Shown: positions 1-7,765 of the stretch, in pieces
Numbering within the stretch: position 1 is the first letter of the stretch
Layout of the letters: each line of letters opens with the position of its first letter
NCBI RefSeq assembly: GCF_014873755.1
Contig: NZ_JADBEG010000001.1
Location: 5,501,501 to 5,565,500 of the forward strand
DNA: 64,000 nt
From: Amycolatopsis lexingtonensis
Lineage (GTDB): Bacteria; Actinomycetota; Actinomycetes; Mycobacteriales; Pseudonocardiaceae
Direction of reading: 5' to 3'
Notes under the pieces: model-generated
Told to the model about the DNA's origin: nothing
Database searches by the model: none
The model's input: the letters and a program-made list of their open reading frames with translations, nothing else
Position numbers and translations under genes: made by a program

Positions 1-1267
1 CTTCGGCGGTGCGCTTCGCCACCCGCGCCGCCTCTTCCGACAGGTCCCCGAGATCCGCCGGCGGCCGCACCCCGGCCAGCCGGTCGCGTTCCCGGCGTGC
101 GACGTCGGCCCGCGCGGCCGCGTCTTCGGCGGCCCGCGCGGTGGTGTCCCGGGTCTTGCGGGCCGTCTCGACCGCCGCCACGGCTTCGGCGACCGCCGCC
201 GACGCGGCCGTCTTCGCCTCCGTCGCCGCTTTCGCCGCTTCTTCCAGGCCCGGGAGCGCCTTCTCGGCTTCGGCGAGTTCCGTGCGCGCGGCGCGGATCC
301 GCTCCAGCCCGCTCCGGTCGGGTGCGGCGGCCAGCGCGGCACGGGCCGCTTCGTCCGCCGCCTCGCCGGTTTCCAGCCCGGCCTGCGCGGCCGTCACGGC
401 GTCGGCCGCGGCCTGGCGCCGGGATTCGAGGTCTTCGACGCCGTCCGGGCGTTCCAGCGCGTCGAGGACGCCGAGTTCCTTGGTCAGCGTGGCGACGCGT
501 TGCCGGGCTTCGTCGTGCGCGCGGGTCGCGTCGTTCAGCCCCGGCAACGCCGCGGTCACGCGCGCGTCCAGCTCGGCGAGGGCGGTCATCCGCGCGGCGA
601 GCGCTTCGACGGCTTCCTCGGTCGCGTCGGCGTAGCTGCCGAGCTGTTCGGTCAGGACGGCGGCCCGCAGCTTCTGCTGTTCGGCGGTGACCCCGGCGCG
701 GCGGCCGATCCGCTCGTAGACCTCCAGGCCCAGCAGCTTGATGAGGATCTTCTGCCGGTCGGCTGCCTTGGCGTGCAGGAACTCGGCGAAGTCGCCCTGC
801 GGCAGCGCCACGCAGGTGCAGAAGTGCTTGAACGTCAACCCGAGCAGGCGTTCGACCGCCGGGGTGACCTCGGAGTCCGCGGCGACCGGGTCGGCGTCGT
901 CCTCCGGGCCGCCGAGCGCGGTGGGGTCGATCAGCCGTTCCAAGCGGACGTTCTTGACGCTGACCGTGGGTTTCTTCCCGCCGCTGCGCCGGACTTCCCG
1001 CACGACGTGGTAGCGCGCGCCGCCCGCGTCGAAGACCAGCCGCACGGTGGCGCGGTTCGCCGTCGGCGCGAGCGCGGGCGAGACCAGGCCTTCGTGGTCC
1101 CAGCGGGCGACGGAGCCGTAGAGGGCGAAGGTGAGCGCGTCGATCACGGTGCTCTTGCCCGCGCCGGTCGGCCCGACGAGCGCGAAGTAGTCCGTGTCCG
1201 CGAAGCTGACTTCGGTCTTCTCGCGGAAGGACGCGAACCCGGTCATCTCCAGCAGCACTGGCCGCAT
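1..1267 (-). CDS. sbcC: Exonuclease subunit SbcC (N-terminal part, runs off window)
   Basis: ATPase subunit of the SbcCD (Mre11-Rad50-like) complex, which processes DNA ends and hairpins in the cytoplasm. The minus-strand translation starts MRPVLLEMTGFASFREKTE and carries a clear Walker A, GPTGAGKST, within the first 40 residues. It then enters the long Ala/Glu/Arg-rich coiled-coil typical of SbcC/Rad50. Only about 420 residues of a protein normally around 1000 long are present; the zinc-hook and C-terminal ATPase half lie beyond base 1. The ATG follows the sbcD stop by one base, so the two are almost certainly translationally coupled. The family call is firm from the Walker A, the coiled coil and the SbcD neighbour. 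Confidence 0.95.
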   Translation of the reverse strand, partial: MRPVLLEMTGFASFREKTEVSFADTDYFALVGPTGAGKSTVIDALTFALYGSVARWDHEGLVSPALAPTANRATVRLVFDAGGARYHVVREVRRSGGKKPTVSVKNVRLERLIDPTALGGPEDDADPVAADSEVTPAVERLLGLTFKHFCTCVALPQGDFAEFLHAKAADRQKILIKLLGLEVYERIGRRAGVTAEQQKLRAAVLTEQLGSYADATEEAVEALAARMTALAELDARVTAALPGLNDATRAHDEARQRVATLTKELGVLDALERPDGVEDLESRRQAAADAVTAAQAGLETGEAADEAARAALAAAPDRSGLERIRAARTELAEAEKALPGLEEAAKAATEAKTAASAAVAEAVAAVETARKTRDTTARAAEDAAARADVARRERDRLAGVRPPADLGDLSEEAARVAKRTAE

Positions 1268-1268
1268 G

Positions 1269-2429
1269 TCACACCCCGCTCGTCTCTTCGTCGTGCAGCC
1301 GCGCGAAGAGCGACTGGACGCGCTTGTCGTCGACGGTCCGCTCCTCGCAGTAGGACGCGAACAGCTCCCCCGGTGAGCGGTCCGCGATCGCGCGGTCGCC
1401 GCCCGCCGCCGTCACCGGCGCGGCGAACTCCGGGTCGATGCGGATTTCCAGGGCGTGGGGCAGGACCTCCTGGATTTCCTCGCGCAGCCCGGCCCTGGTC
1501 GCCTCGCGGACGTAGACGCGCAGGTAGTCCTCGCCGAACTCCGCCGCGCGGCCGATCAGCTCGGCCACCGTGCCGTGGACGGTCCGCAGCCGCCGCCCCG
1601 AGGTCAGCGGGATGTCGGTGATCTTCGCCGGCGTCGACGGCGAAACCTCGACCGCCAGCACGACGCTCTTGTTGTCCTGCTCGCCGAAGTCGACGGCGAA
1701 CGGCGAACCGCTGTAGTGCACCGGGCACGCGGCGGGCAGCGACTGGCGGCGGTGCAGGTGGCCGAGGGCGACGTAGTGCGGGTCGGCGCCGAACGCCGTG
1801 GCCGGCACGTGGTACTCGAAGATGGACTGGGCCGCGCGTTCCCCGCCGCCCATGGCGCCGCCGGTCACCGTCAGGTGCGCCATGACGAGGTTCACCGCGC
1901 CGGGCGTGAAGCCGCCCTTGAGGTGCTCCAGGATGTCGCGCACGCGCTGGTCGTACTCGCCGACGTTGTCCGCCGGGGTCCCGGTGAGCAGCTCGGCGGC
2001 GCGGACCGCGTAGCGCTGGGAAAGGAACGGCAGCACGGCGACGTTGACGCGCTCACCCGTCGACCGCGCGTCGAACGACACGACCCCGCCGTCGGTGGCC
2101 GGGCGCGGGTTCCCGGTGAGGTGGATGCCCGCTTTGCGCAGCAGCGGCCGGTAGGCCTCGAACGTCGCGGCGTGGTCGTGGTTCCCGGCGATGGCCAGCA
2201 CCTCGGCGCCGGTGTCGCGCAGCGCCATCAGCGCCTGCACCACCAGCTCCTGCGCGGCGGCCGACGGCGCCGACGTCTCGTACAGGTCGCCCGCGACCAG
2301 GATCGCGTCGAACTCCTCCTTCCGCGCGATCCGGACGATTTCGCCGAGCACCGCGCGCTGCTCGTCGAGCCGGTTGCGGCCCTTGAGCGTCTTGCCGACG
2401 TGCCAATCGGAGGTGTGCAGGAACTTCAC
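1269..2429 (-). CDS. sbcD: Exonuclease subunit SbcD (Mre11-like nuclease)
   Basis: Metallophosphoesterase nuclease subunit of SbcCD, 386 residues, near the usual family length. The start MKFLHTSDWHVGK carries the first metal-binding motif (DxH). GDLYE follows near residue 45 and GNHDH near residue 80, and later histidines complete the dimetal site (MAHLTVTGG, ALGHLHRRQ). A C-terminal capping region precedes the stop. It lies 35 bases downstream of the HerA-like gene and one base upstream of sbcC, consistent with one operon for DNA-end processing. No anomalies seen. Confidence 0.96.
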   Translation of the reverse strand: MKFLHTSDWHVGKTLKGRNRLDEQRAVLGEIVRIARKEEFDAILVAGDLYETSAPSAAAQELVVQALMALRDTGAEVLAIAGNHDHAATFEAYRPLLRKAGIHLTGNPRPATDGGVVSFDARSTGERVNVAVLPFLSQRYAVRAAELLTGTPADNVGEYDQRVRDILEHLKGGFTPGAVNLVMAHLTVTGGAMGGGERAAQSIFEYHVPATAFGADPHYVALGHLHRRQSLPAACPVHYSGSPFAVDFGEQDNKSVVLAVEVSPSTPAKITDIPLTSGRRLRTVHGTVAELIGRAAEFGEDYLRVYVREATRAGLREEIQEVLPHALEIRIDPEFAAPVTAAGGDRAIADRSPGELFASYCEERTVDDKRVQSLFARLHDEETSGV

Positions 2430-2464
2430 ACTTCGTCCTTCCGTTCGGATAGCGGGCGGCGGGC

Positions 2465-4213
2465 TCAGAAGGGAGGCGGGTCGTCACCGAACGGATCGGC
2501 GCTTCCGCTTCCCGACGGCAGGCCGGCGAAGGGATCGGCCTTCTTCGCCGTCGCCGTCTTCACCGGCACCTGGCCGGCCTCGGAAAGCCGCGTGGCCCAG
2601 GCCGGGAACGGGAAGCCGACGGCGATCGGCACCGGGATCTCCGGCTGGCTCACGAACATCGTGCCCGGCGTGGCGAGCGTCGCGCGGACCCGCTGGCTCT
2701 GCGGCAGGAAGCCGTACTCGGGCCGGGACGCCTCGGCGGCGTCGAGGCGCCCGACGATCCGCACCGAGCTGTTGCTGACGATCCGGCGCTCGACCTCGCT
2801 GGCGGTCTGCTGCGCGCCGATCAGGATGACGCCGAGGGAGCGGCCGCGCTCGGCGATGTCCAGCAGCACCTCCTTGATGGGGCTGCTGCCTTCCCGCGGC
2901 GCGTACTTGTTGAGCTCGTCCAGCATGGTGAACAGCAACCCGCCCGGGCCGGCGGCTTCCTTGCGCGCGGTCTCCGCCGCCAGCGTCACGCCGACGACGA
3001 ACCGCTGCGCGCGCTCGACGAGGTTGTGGATGTCCACCACGGTCACCTGCTGGTTCTCCGTGGACAGCGAGCGGGCGGGGTGATCGGCGAGGTCACCGCG
3101 GATGAGGCCGGACAGGGCACGCTGGCTGGAGCGCAGGCGGCGGATGAAGGCGTTGACCGTGCCCGCGCCGGTGACCGCGCCCGCCCAGCTCGCGCGGGTT
3201 TCCTCGTCGGTGACCCGGTCGCAGATGACGTCGACGAGTTCGGCGTACGTGCGGCACAGCACGCCGTCGACGTTGGCGGCGCCGTCCTTGCCCGCGGGGG
3301 TGCTGTCCAGCCGCAACCGGTTCGCGACCTGGTGGATGACCATCGTGTACTGGTTGCGCTCGTCCTCGGCGTCGGCGAAGACGTAGGGCAGCAGGTCCTT
3401 CGCGCAGAACTCCGCGATGGTCCACCAGAACGCGCCAACGCCGGACGTGCGCCCGGTGACGTAAGGCTTCCCCGTGGTGTCCGACGGCGTCGGCGGCGCG
3501 TAGAACCCGACGGAGGCGAACGGCTCCGCGGGCAGGCCGAGCTTGGCGTACTCGGCCTTGAGCTTCTCGTCGAGGTGGACGTTCGGGGTGTCGAGGAACA
3601 GCAGGTCCTCGCCCTTGACCGAGAAGACGAGGGCCTTGGCGTTGTGGGCGTTCGGCAGCGCGCCGCCGCGGAAGATCGAGTGCAGCAGGAACAACGCGAA
3701 CGACGTCTTGGTGGCCACGCCCGAGACGCCGCTGATGCTGACGTGCGCACCCCGCGTGCCGTCGAGGAAGTCCATGTTGAGGTAGACGGGTTCCCCGTCC
3801 CGGCCCAGGCCCACCGCCACTTGGCGGGTCATGTTGTCGAAGTACAGCGCCTGCGCGCGATCTTCTCCCACGGCCCGCGAGACGACGGCGCCCGGCTTGG
3901 GCGGCACGTAGCACTCGGGTTCGACGCGGGTGGTGGCGATCTCGGCGATCTCCTGCACCTGCGCGGGCAGGACGCCGTCGGAGATCAGGAAGACGTCGCT
4001 GCCGAAGCTGGCGCCTTCGTGCCGCGCGCTCACCTGCGTGACCACGCCGTAAGAGGTGACTTCCCCGAGCCCCGGCAAGTCCCGCCGGGTCACGACGACG
4101 TCGTCGAGCTGCAGATAGGCTTCCGGGTCGATGGCCACGCAGAACTGCAGCGGCGTCGAGTCTTCGGTGCCTGCCACCCGTCCGACCACGGTGGTGAGCG
4201 TCTCCTGGTCCAC
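2465..4213 (-). CDS. HerA-like DNA-translocating ATPase
   Basis: 582-residue ATPase of the HerA/FtsK superfamily (DUF87 type). The first 120 residues look like a HAS-barrel domain. A nucleotide-binding loop SGVSGVATKTS sits at about residues 161-171, and a Walker-B-like strand ending LDELNKYAPR follows further on. In archaea HerA works with NurA, Mre11 and Rad50 in end resection. Here the gene leads an operon with sbcD and sbcC (Mre11/Rad50 homologues), so a role in moving along or opening DNA ends for SbcCD is a reasonable inference. No NurA-like gene is visible in the window. The loop deviates from classical GxxxxGK(S/T) because a threonine precedes the lysine, but the context supports the call. 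Confidence 0.85.
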   Translation of the reverse strand: MDQETLTTVVGRVAGTEDSTPLQFCVAIDPEAYLQLDDVVVTRRDLPGLGEVTSYGVVTQVSARHEGASFGSDVFLISDGVLPAQVQEIAEIATTRVEPECYVPPKPGAVVSRAVGEDRAQALYFDNMTRQVAVGLGRDGEPVYLNMDFLDGTRGAHVSISGVSGVATKTSFALFLLHSIFRGGALPNAHNAKALVFSVKGEDLLFLDTPNVHLDEKLKAEYAKLGLPAEPFASVGFYAPPTPSDTTGKPYVTGRTSGVGAFWWTIAEFCAKDLLPYVFADAEDERNQYTMVIHQVANRLRLDSTPAGKDGAANVDGVLCRTYAELVDVICDRVTDEETRASWAGAVTGAGTVNAFIRRLRSSQRALSGLIRGDLADHPARSLSTENQQVTVVDIHNLVERAQRFVVGVTLAAETARKEAAGPGGLLFTMLDELNKYAPREGSSPIKEVLLDIAERGRSLGVILIGAQQTASEVERRIVSNSSVRIVGRLDAAEASRPEYGFLPQSQRVRATLATPGTMFVSQPEIPVPIAVGFPFPAWATRLSEAGQVPVKTATAKKADPFAGLPSGSGSADPFGDDPPPF

Positions 4214-4659
4214 GGTTCTCCCTGTCCGCGCGGGTGTTCCTCCCGCGGCAGACTAGCCCGCCGCACCGACAGTCCCGCGGCCAACACGGCCTTGACCCCG
4301 GGATGTCACGACCGGACAAGACTGCGCCGAACGAGTGAGTTCACCCTTCGGGGAAGATCCTTTTCCCGCCGCAGAACCTTTTCCGGCGCCGGGCGGCCCC
4401 CGGACGGGCCCCGAACCCCGGCCGCCGCGCGGGATCGGGACGTGGGCCCCCGGCACACGTCGGGGAAGGGTGACTACCGGCGTGTCGCGGCGAAAGTTCT
4501 CCAAAAGGGCCTCGGGTCCTATATGGACGACCACAGTGGACGGCGCCGGACCATTGTTTTCCCTGCTCAGAGCCGTGCACGGAGTCCGGGATGCCATCGG
4601 GTGACTCTCCGGCGGAGGCCGTCCGGGAGGCGGAACTCGCCCCCGCACAAGGAAATATT
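4214..4659. other. Intergenic region between herA-like gene and hup copy 1
   Basis: About 450 bases between divergently oriented genes. Several open frames exist on both strands, but they have no plausible ribosome binding site and read as low-complexity Arg/Pro/Gly-rich shadows. I see no RNA gene or clear palindrome here. It presumably holds the herA promoter near its left end and upstream control sequence for hup on the right, where the A+T content rises. Confidence 0.5.
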
Positions 4660-4755
4660 TCACCCCCCGGTTGGATTTTGTGCGGTATTGGTAATACCGT
4701 GTGCAGTGTCGGCCGAGATGGGCCGTGACTAGTAGTTCCACTATGGAGGACTGGA
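4660..4755 (+). promoter_or_regulatory. Promoter and leader of hup copy 1
   Basis: An AT-rich island unusual for this window. A TAATAC -10 lies at 4692-4697 with a TTGGAT-like hexamer 15 bases upstream. The untranslated leader ends in a GGAGGA ribosome binding site about 6 bases before the ATG. Base for base it resembles the region in front of the second hup gene (10495-10590, opposite strand): the -10, the GTGTG after it, the GGGCCGTG block and the whole Shine-Dalgarno stretch are shared, showing that the promoter was duplicated together with the gene. Confidence 0.7.
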
Positions 4756-5415
4756 ATGACGAACAAGGCCCAGCTGATCGAGGCGCTGTCGGAGCGCCTG
4801 GGCGACAAGAAGGTGGCTTCGCAGGCCGTTGACGGTCTGGTGGACATCATCATCCGGACGGTCAACAAGGGCGAGAAGGTCAACATCACCGGCTTCGGTG
4901 TGTTCGAGAAGCGCGCCCGCGCCGCCCGTACCGCGCGCAACCCGCGTACCGGCGAGGCCGTGCGCGTCAAGAAGACCAACGTGCCCGCCTTCCGCGCCGG
5001 AACCACGTTCAAGGACGTCATCTCCGGCTCGAAGAAGCTGCCGAAGGCCACCCCGGTCAAGCGCGCCACCGCCGCCACGGCAACCCGCGCGACCGCCACC
5101 AAGGCCGCCGCGGCCCCGGCCAAGGCCACCACCACCCGCACCACGCGGGCGGCCGCCGCCAAGCCGGCCACCACGCGCGCGACCACGACGCGGACCCGCG
5201 CCACCGCGGCGAAGCCGGCCGCCAAGGCCACCGCCACCAAGGCGGCCCCGAAGACCGCGGCGAAGACCACCGCGGCCAAGGCCACCACGGCGAAGGCCAC
5301 CACCACCCGCGCCAAGGCCGCCGCCAAGCCGGCCGCCACCAAGACCGCCGCGGCGAAGAAGCCCGCCGCCGCCAAGGCCCCGGCCAAGCGCACGTCGGCC
5401 GCCAAGAAGAAGTAA
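4756..5415 (+). CDS. hup: HU-family nucleoid protein with Ala/Lys/Thr tail (copy 1)
   Basis: 219 residues. The first 90 or so form the classic HU fold ([19 protein letters not shown], then GFGVFEKR and RNPRTGE, then [12 protein letters not shown]). Such proteins dimerise, bend DNA and help compact the nucleoid. From about residue 95 to the end is a low-complexity Ala/Lys/Thr/Arg tail rich in AKTTAAK- and TRTRAT-type units, as in actinobacterial HupB/HupS, which adds a histone-H1-like DNA-binding arm. A near twin lies on the opposite strand at 9823-10494. Copy 1 differs by losing one Asp (GDKK versus GDDKK), by VRVKK and KDVISGS in the core, and by short indels in the tail. Confidence 0.97.
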   Translation: MTNKAQLIEALSERLGDKKVASQAVDGLVDIIIRTVNKGEKVNITGFGVFEKRARAARTARNPRTGEAVRVKKTNVPAFRAGTTFKDVISGSKKLPKATPVKRATAATATRATATKAAAAPAKATTTRTTRAAAAKPATTRATTTRTRATAAKPAAKATATKAAPKTAAKTTAAKATTAKATTTRAKAAAKPAATKTAAAKKPAAAKAPAKRTSAAKKK

Positions 5416-5430
5416 CACCGGCCTCACCGC

Positions 5431-5470
5431 CGGAAGGGCCCCGCACCGGGATCGGTGCGGGGCCCTTCCG
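5431..5470 (+). terminator. Hairpin terminator after hup copy 1
   Basis: Perfect inverted repeat CGGAAGGGCCCCGCACCG / CGGTGCGGGGCCCTTCCG around a four-base loop, 15 bases after the stop. No T-run follows, as is common in actinomycetes. The same hairpin with only a changed loop lies after hup copy 2 at 9768-9807, so it belongs to the duplicated unit. Confidence 0.85.
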
Positions 5471-5500
5471 CGTTCCAGGCGCCCGAAACCGGTCCCGGCC

Positions 5501-5600
5501 CGCACGGCCAGGCCACTCCGCCGCCGGTGACCGGCCCGCCCAACGTCTTGAATGAGTCATTCAGGACCTCCGAAGACCTGAATGACTCATTCAAGACGTT
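5501..5600 (-). repeat. Palindromic intergenic repeat, copy A
   Basis: Two perfect 24-base arms (5542-5565 and 5577-5600) around an 11-base spacer; each arm itself contains the 15-base palindrome TGAATGA(C/G)TCATTCA. Read on the minus strand, the arms are followed by a GC block containing GGTCACCGGCGGCGGAGTG that is also present beside copy F (48008-48114) and, diverged, beside copy B (27630-27737). Confidence 0.85.
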
Positions 5601-5679
5601 CCCGGCCCACCCGTCAGGGTGAACGCCCCGGGGTTGCGGTTCCCGCTTCCGGGGTAGCCGCCGGAAGCAGACCCGGCGA

Positions 5680-5823
5680 CAGGACCCCGAAGCGGACCTC
5701 GCCCACAGCCGGCAGTCCATCAAGGAGGCCAAGGAGGCCGCCGAGGAGGCCCACCTGGCCGACGCGGACGACGGCGAGACGCCGGGCGAAGCGGGCTTCG
5801 ATCCGGGAATGCGAGCCGATTAA
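5680..5823 (+). pseudogene. Startless coding remnant of a small acidic protein
   Basis: An open frame ending with TAA at 5821-5823 encodes about 47 residues (QDPEADLAHSRQSIKEAKEA and so on, ending GFDPGMRAD) with the helical, Glu/Ala-rich composition of a real small actinobacterial protein and strong GC3 bias. The frame has no ATG, GTG, TTG or CTG before the upstream in-frame stop at 5620-5622, just beyond palindromic repeat A. I read it as the 3' part of a small gene whose 5' end was lost, perhaps when the repeat and hup duplication arose. It could also be chance; I do not recognise a family. Confidence 0.35.
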
Positions 5824-5855
5824 CCCCGCCGGACGTCGGCTAAGTGGACGGGAAA

Positions 5856-5885
5856 TTGCCGTACCGATCCTCGACTGGATACACT
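5856..5885 (+). promoter_or_regulatory. Probable lsr2 promoter
   Basis: TTGCCG at 5856-5861, an 18-base spacer and TACACT at 5880-5885 match a housekeeping sigma promoter and would give a leader of about 70 bases before the lsr2 start. Confidence 0.55.
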
Positions 5886-5964
5886 CCACCGAAGAACGTC
5901 GACCATTGTGCAACTTGTCACACGTCACGTTCGCCGAGCGCACATCCAGCTGAGGAGCATTCCC

Positions 5965-6378
5965 GTGGCCCAGAAAGTCCTCGTCGAGATCCTGGACGAC
6001 ATCGACGGCAGCAAAGCCGCCCAGACCGTTCAGTTCGGCCTCGACGGCGTCACCTACGAAATCGATCTGTCGGACGACAACGCCGCCGCCCTGCGCGACG
6101 AACTGGCCCGCTACGTCTCCGCAGGCCGCCGCATCGGGGGCCGCAAGGTCCGCGTGGCCACCGGCCAGTCGACCACGACCAGCACGACCGACCGCGAGCG
6201 CAACCAGCAGATCCGCGCCTGGGCCAACGCGAACGGCTACGAGGTCTCCGAGCGCGGCCGCCTTTCCTCCGAGGTGATCGCGGCTTACGAGCAGGCCCAG
6301 GTCGAGGAAGCGGAAACGCCCGCGGCCGCCCCGCGCAAGCGTGCCCCGCGCAAGAAGGTCGCCGCCGCGAAGAAGTAA
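5965..6378 (+). CDS. lsr2: Lsr2-family nucleoid-associated silencer
   Basis: 137 residues from a GTG start with a GAGGAG ribosome binding site 7 bases upstream; an earlier in-frame ATG at 5908 would add 19 unrelated residues and lacks such a site. The N-terminal oligomerisation domain starts VAQKVLVEILDDIDGS and is followed by an acidic patch. The C-terminal DNA-binding domain contains the AT-hook-like RGR loop (SERGRLSSEV). A basic tail (PRKRAPRKK, ending AAAKK) extends beyond the usual Lsr2 end. Lsr2 binds AT-rich DNA and silences acquired genes in actinobacteria. Its position between two HU genes makes this a nucleoid-protein cluster. Confidence 0.95.
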   Translation: MAQKVLVEILDDIDGSKAAQTVQFGLDGVTYEIDLSDDNAAALRDELARYVSAGRRIGGRKVRVATGQSTTTSTTDRERNQQIRAWANANGYEVSERGRLSSEVIAAYEQAQVEEAETPAAAPRKRAPRKKVAAAKK

Positions 6379-6388
6379 GGCGGTGGCC

Positions 6389-6501
6389 GGCAGTTTACTG
6401 AGGCTTATTCTGGTCAGGCCGCCGCGCCCCGCGCGCAGACCGCCGGGGCAGTGCGGATGTCATGCGGCGGCCGACGGCTGAATAAGCCTCACTGGGGAAC
6501 C
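6389..6501. repeat. Long interrupted hairpin between convergent genes
   Basis: TGAGGCTTATTC at 6399-6410 is exactly complementary to GAATAAGCCTCA at 6480-6491, and inside it GGCCGCCG (6418-6425) pairs with CGGCGGCC (6465-6472). The structure follows lsr2 and lies before the end of the convergent dehydrogenase gene, so it may terminate both transcripts. The AT-rich outer arms on a GC-rich core could equally be the remnant of a miniature mobile element. Confidence 0.5.
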
Positions 6502-6631
6502 GGCCCGTTGGCGGCAAGGACTGAACACCCTCGCCGCCGACGGAGGCCATTCCCCCGGTACGGGCAGCGACCGGTTCGTCACTTTGGCGCTAGCCCGAAT
6601 TCCGGGCGGCATTCTTTTCCTCGCGAGCCCG

Positions 6632-7765
6632 TCAGTAAACCGACCGGAGCAGCGAGACCACCTCGGCTTCCCGGGGCAGGCGCGGCGCGTTCTTCGTCAC
6701 AGCGTCGGCGACGGCATCCGCCGCGATGACCGCGATCCGGTCCCGTTCCACCCCCAGCTCCCGCAACGGCCGTTTGATCCCGAGTGCCCCGGAAATCTCC
6801 CGCACCGCGCCGATCGCCGCGCCGGGCGGCACCCGCAGCGCCCACGCCGTGCTCTCGTAAGCCGAAGCCGCGGCCTCCGCGCTGAACTCCATCACCTCCT
6901 CCAGCACCGCCGCCAGCGCGACGCCGTGCGGGGTTCCGGTGTGCGCGGTCAGCGCGTGGCCGATGCCGTGGACCAGCCCGAGTCCCGACAGCGTCAGGGC
7001 GTGCCCGGCCAGGTGGGCGCCCAGCATCAGCCGCGACCGCGCCTCGAGGTCGCTCCCGTCCCGGAACGCGGCCGGCAGCCAGTGCCCGACGAGGCTGATC
7101 GCCTGGGTGGCGTACGCGGCGGAGATCGGGCTGGAGCCGCGCGAGGACAGCGACTCGATGCCGTGGACCAGGGCGTCCAGGCCCGAAGCCGCGGTGACCG
7201 CCGCGGGCAGGCCCAGCGTGAGCTCGGGGTCCAGGACGGCGATCCGCGGCCGGACCGACGGGTGTCCGATGTAGACCTTGCGGCAGGCGCGGACGTCCTC
7301 GGTGACGCCGAAGCCGTTGGTTTCCGCGCCGGTGCCCGCCGTCGTCGGGACGGCGATCAGCGGCAGGCCGTCGGCGGCGTCCCACAGCCGGTCGGCGTCC
7401 GCGGCGACGGCCGGCGGGTTGCCCGCGAGCAGGGAGATGCCTTTCGCCGCGTCCAGCGCCGAACCGCCGCCGAGCGCGAGCACCACGGCATCGCCGAACG
7501 CGCGCAGGCGGGCGGCACCGCGGTCCAGCTCGGCCGTCGACGGGTTCGGGCCGACGTCTTCGTGCACGGCGTACTCGATCCCGGCCCGCGCGAGGATCTT
7601 CTCGACGCGGCCGACGATCCCGGTGGCCCGCAGCCCGCGGTCGGTGACCACGAACACCCGGGTGCGGCCCAGCTGGTCGACGAAGGCGGGCAGTTCGGCG
7701 ACGACGCCGGGGCCGTATTCGGTGCGGCCGCCCGGCTCGACGGACAGCCGGGTCAGATCCGCCAC
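6632..7765 (-). CDS. Maleylacetate reductase-like iron-containing alcohol dehydrogenase
   Basis: 377 residues of the iron-containing alcohol dehydrogenase / maleylacetate reductase family. The nucleotide-binding motif GGGSALDAAK lies near residue 95, followed by PTTAGTGAETN. The metal-ligand region has DALVHGIES, HGIGHALTAH and TPHG. Maleylacetate reductases use NAD(P)H to make 3-oxoadipate in aromatic catabolism. Related enzymes oxidise small alcohols or sugar acids, so the substrate is not settled. The GTG start lies 13 bases inside the end of the upstream enolase-superfamily gene, so the two are coupled. I rejected a much longer open frame running to 9196, because beyond 7765 it is only a shadow of that gene. 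Confidence 0.82.
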   Translation of the reverse strand: MADLTRLSVEPGGRTEYGPGVVAELPAFVDQLGRTRVFVVTDRGLRATGIVGRVEKILARAGIEYAVHEDVGPNPSTAELDRGAARLRAFGDAVVLALGGGSALDAAKGISLLAGNPPAVAADADRLWDAADGLPLIAVPTTAGTGAETNGFGVTEDVRACRKVYIGHPSVRPRIAVLDPELTLGLPAAVTAASGLDALVHGIESLSSRGSSPISAAYATQAISLVGHWLPAAFRDGSDLEARSRLMLGAHLAGHALTLSGLGLVHGIGHALTAHTGTPHGVALAAVLEEVMEFSAEAAASAYESTAWALRVPPGAAIGAVREISGALGIKRPLRELGVERDRIAVIAADAVADAVTKNAPRLPREAEVVSLLRSVY

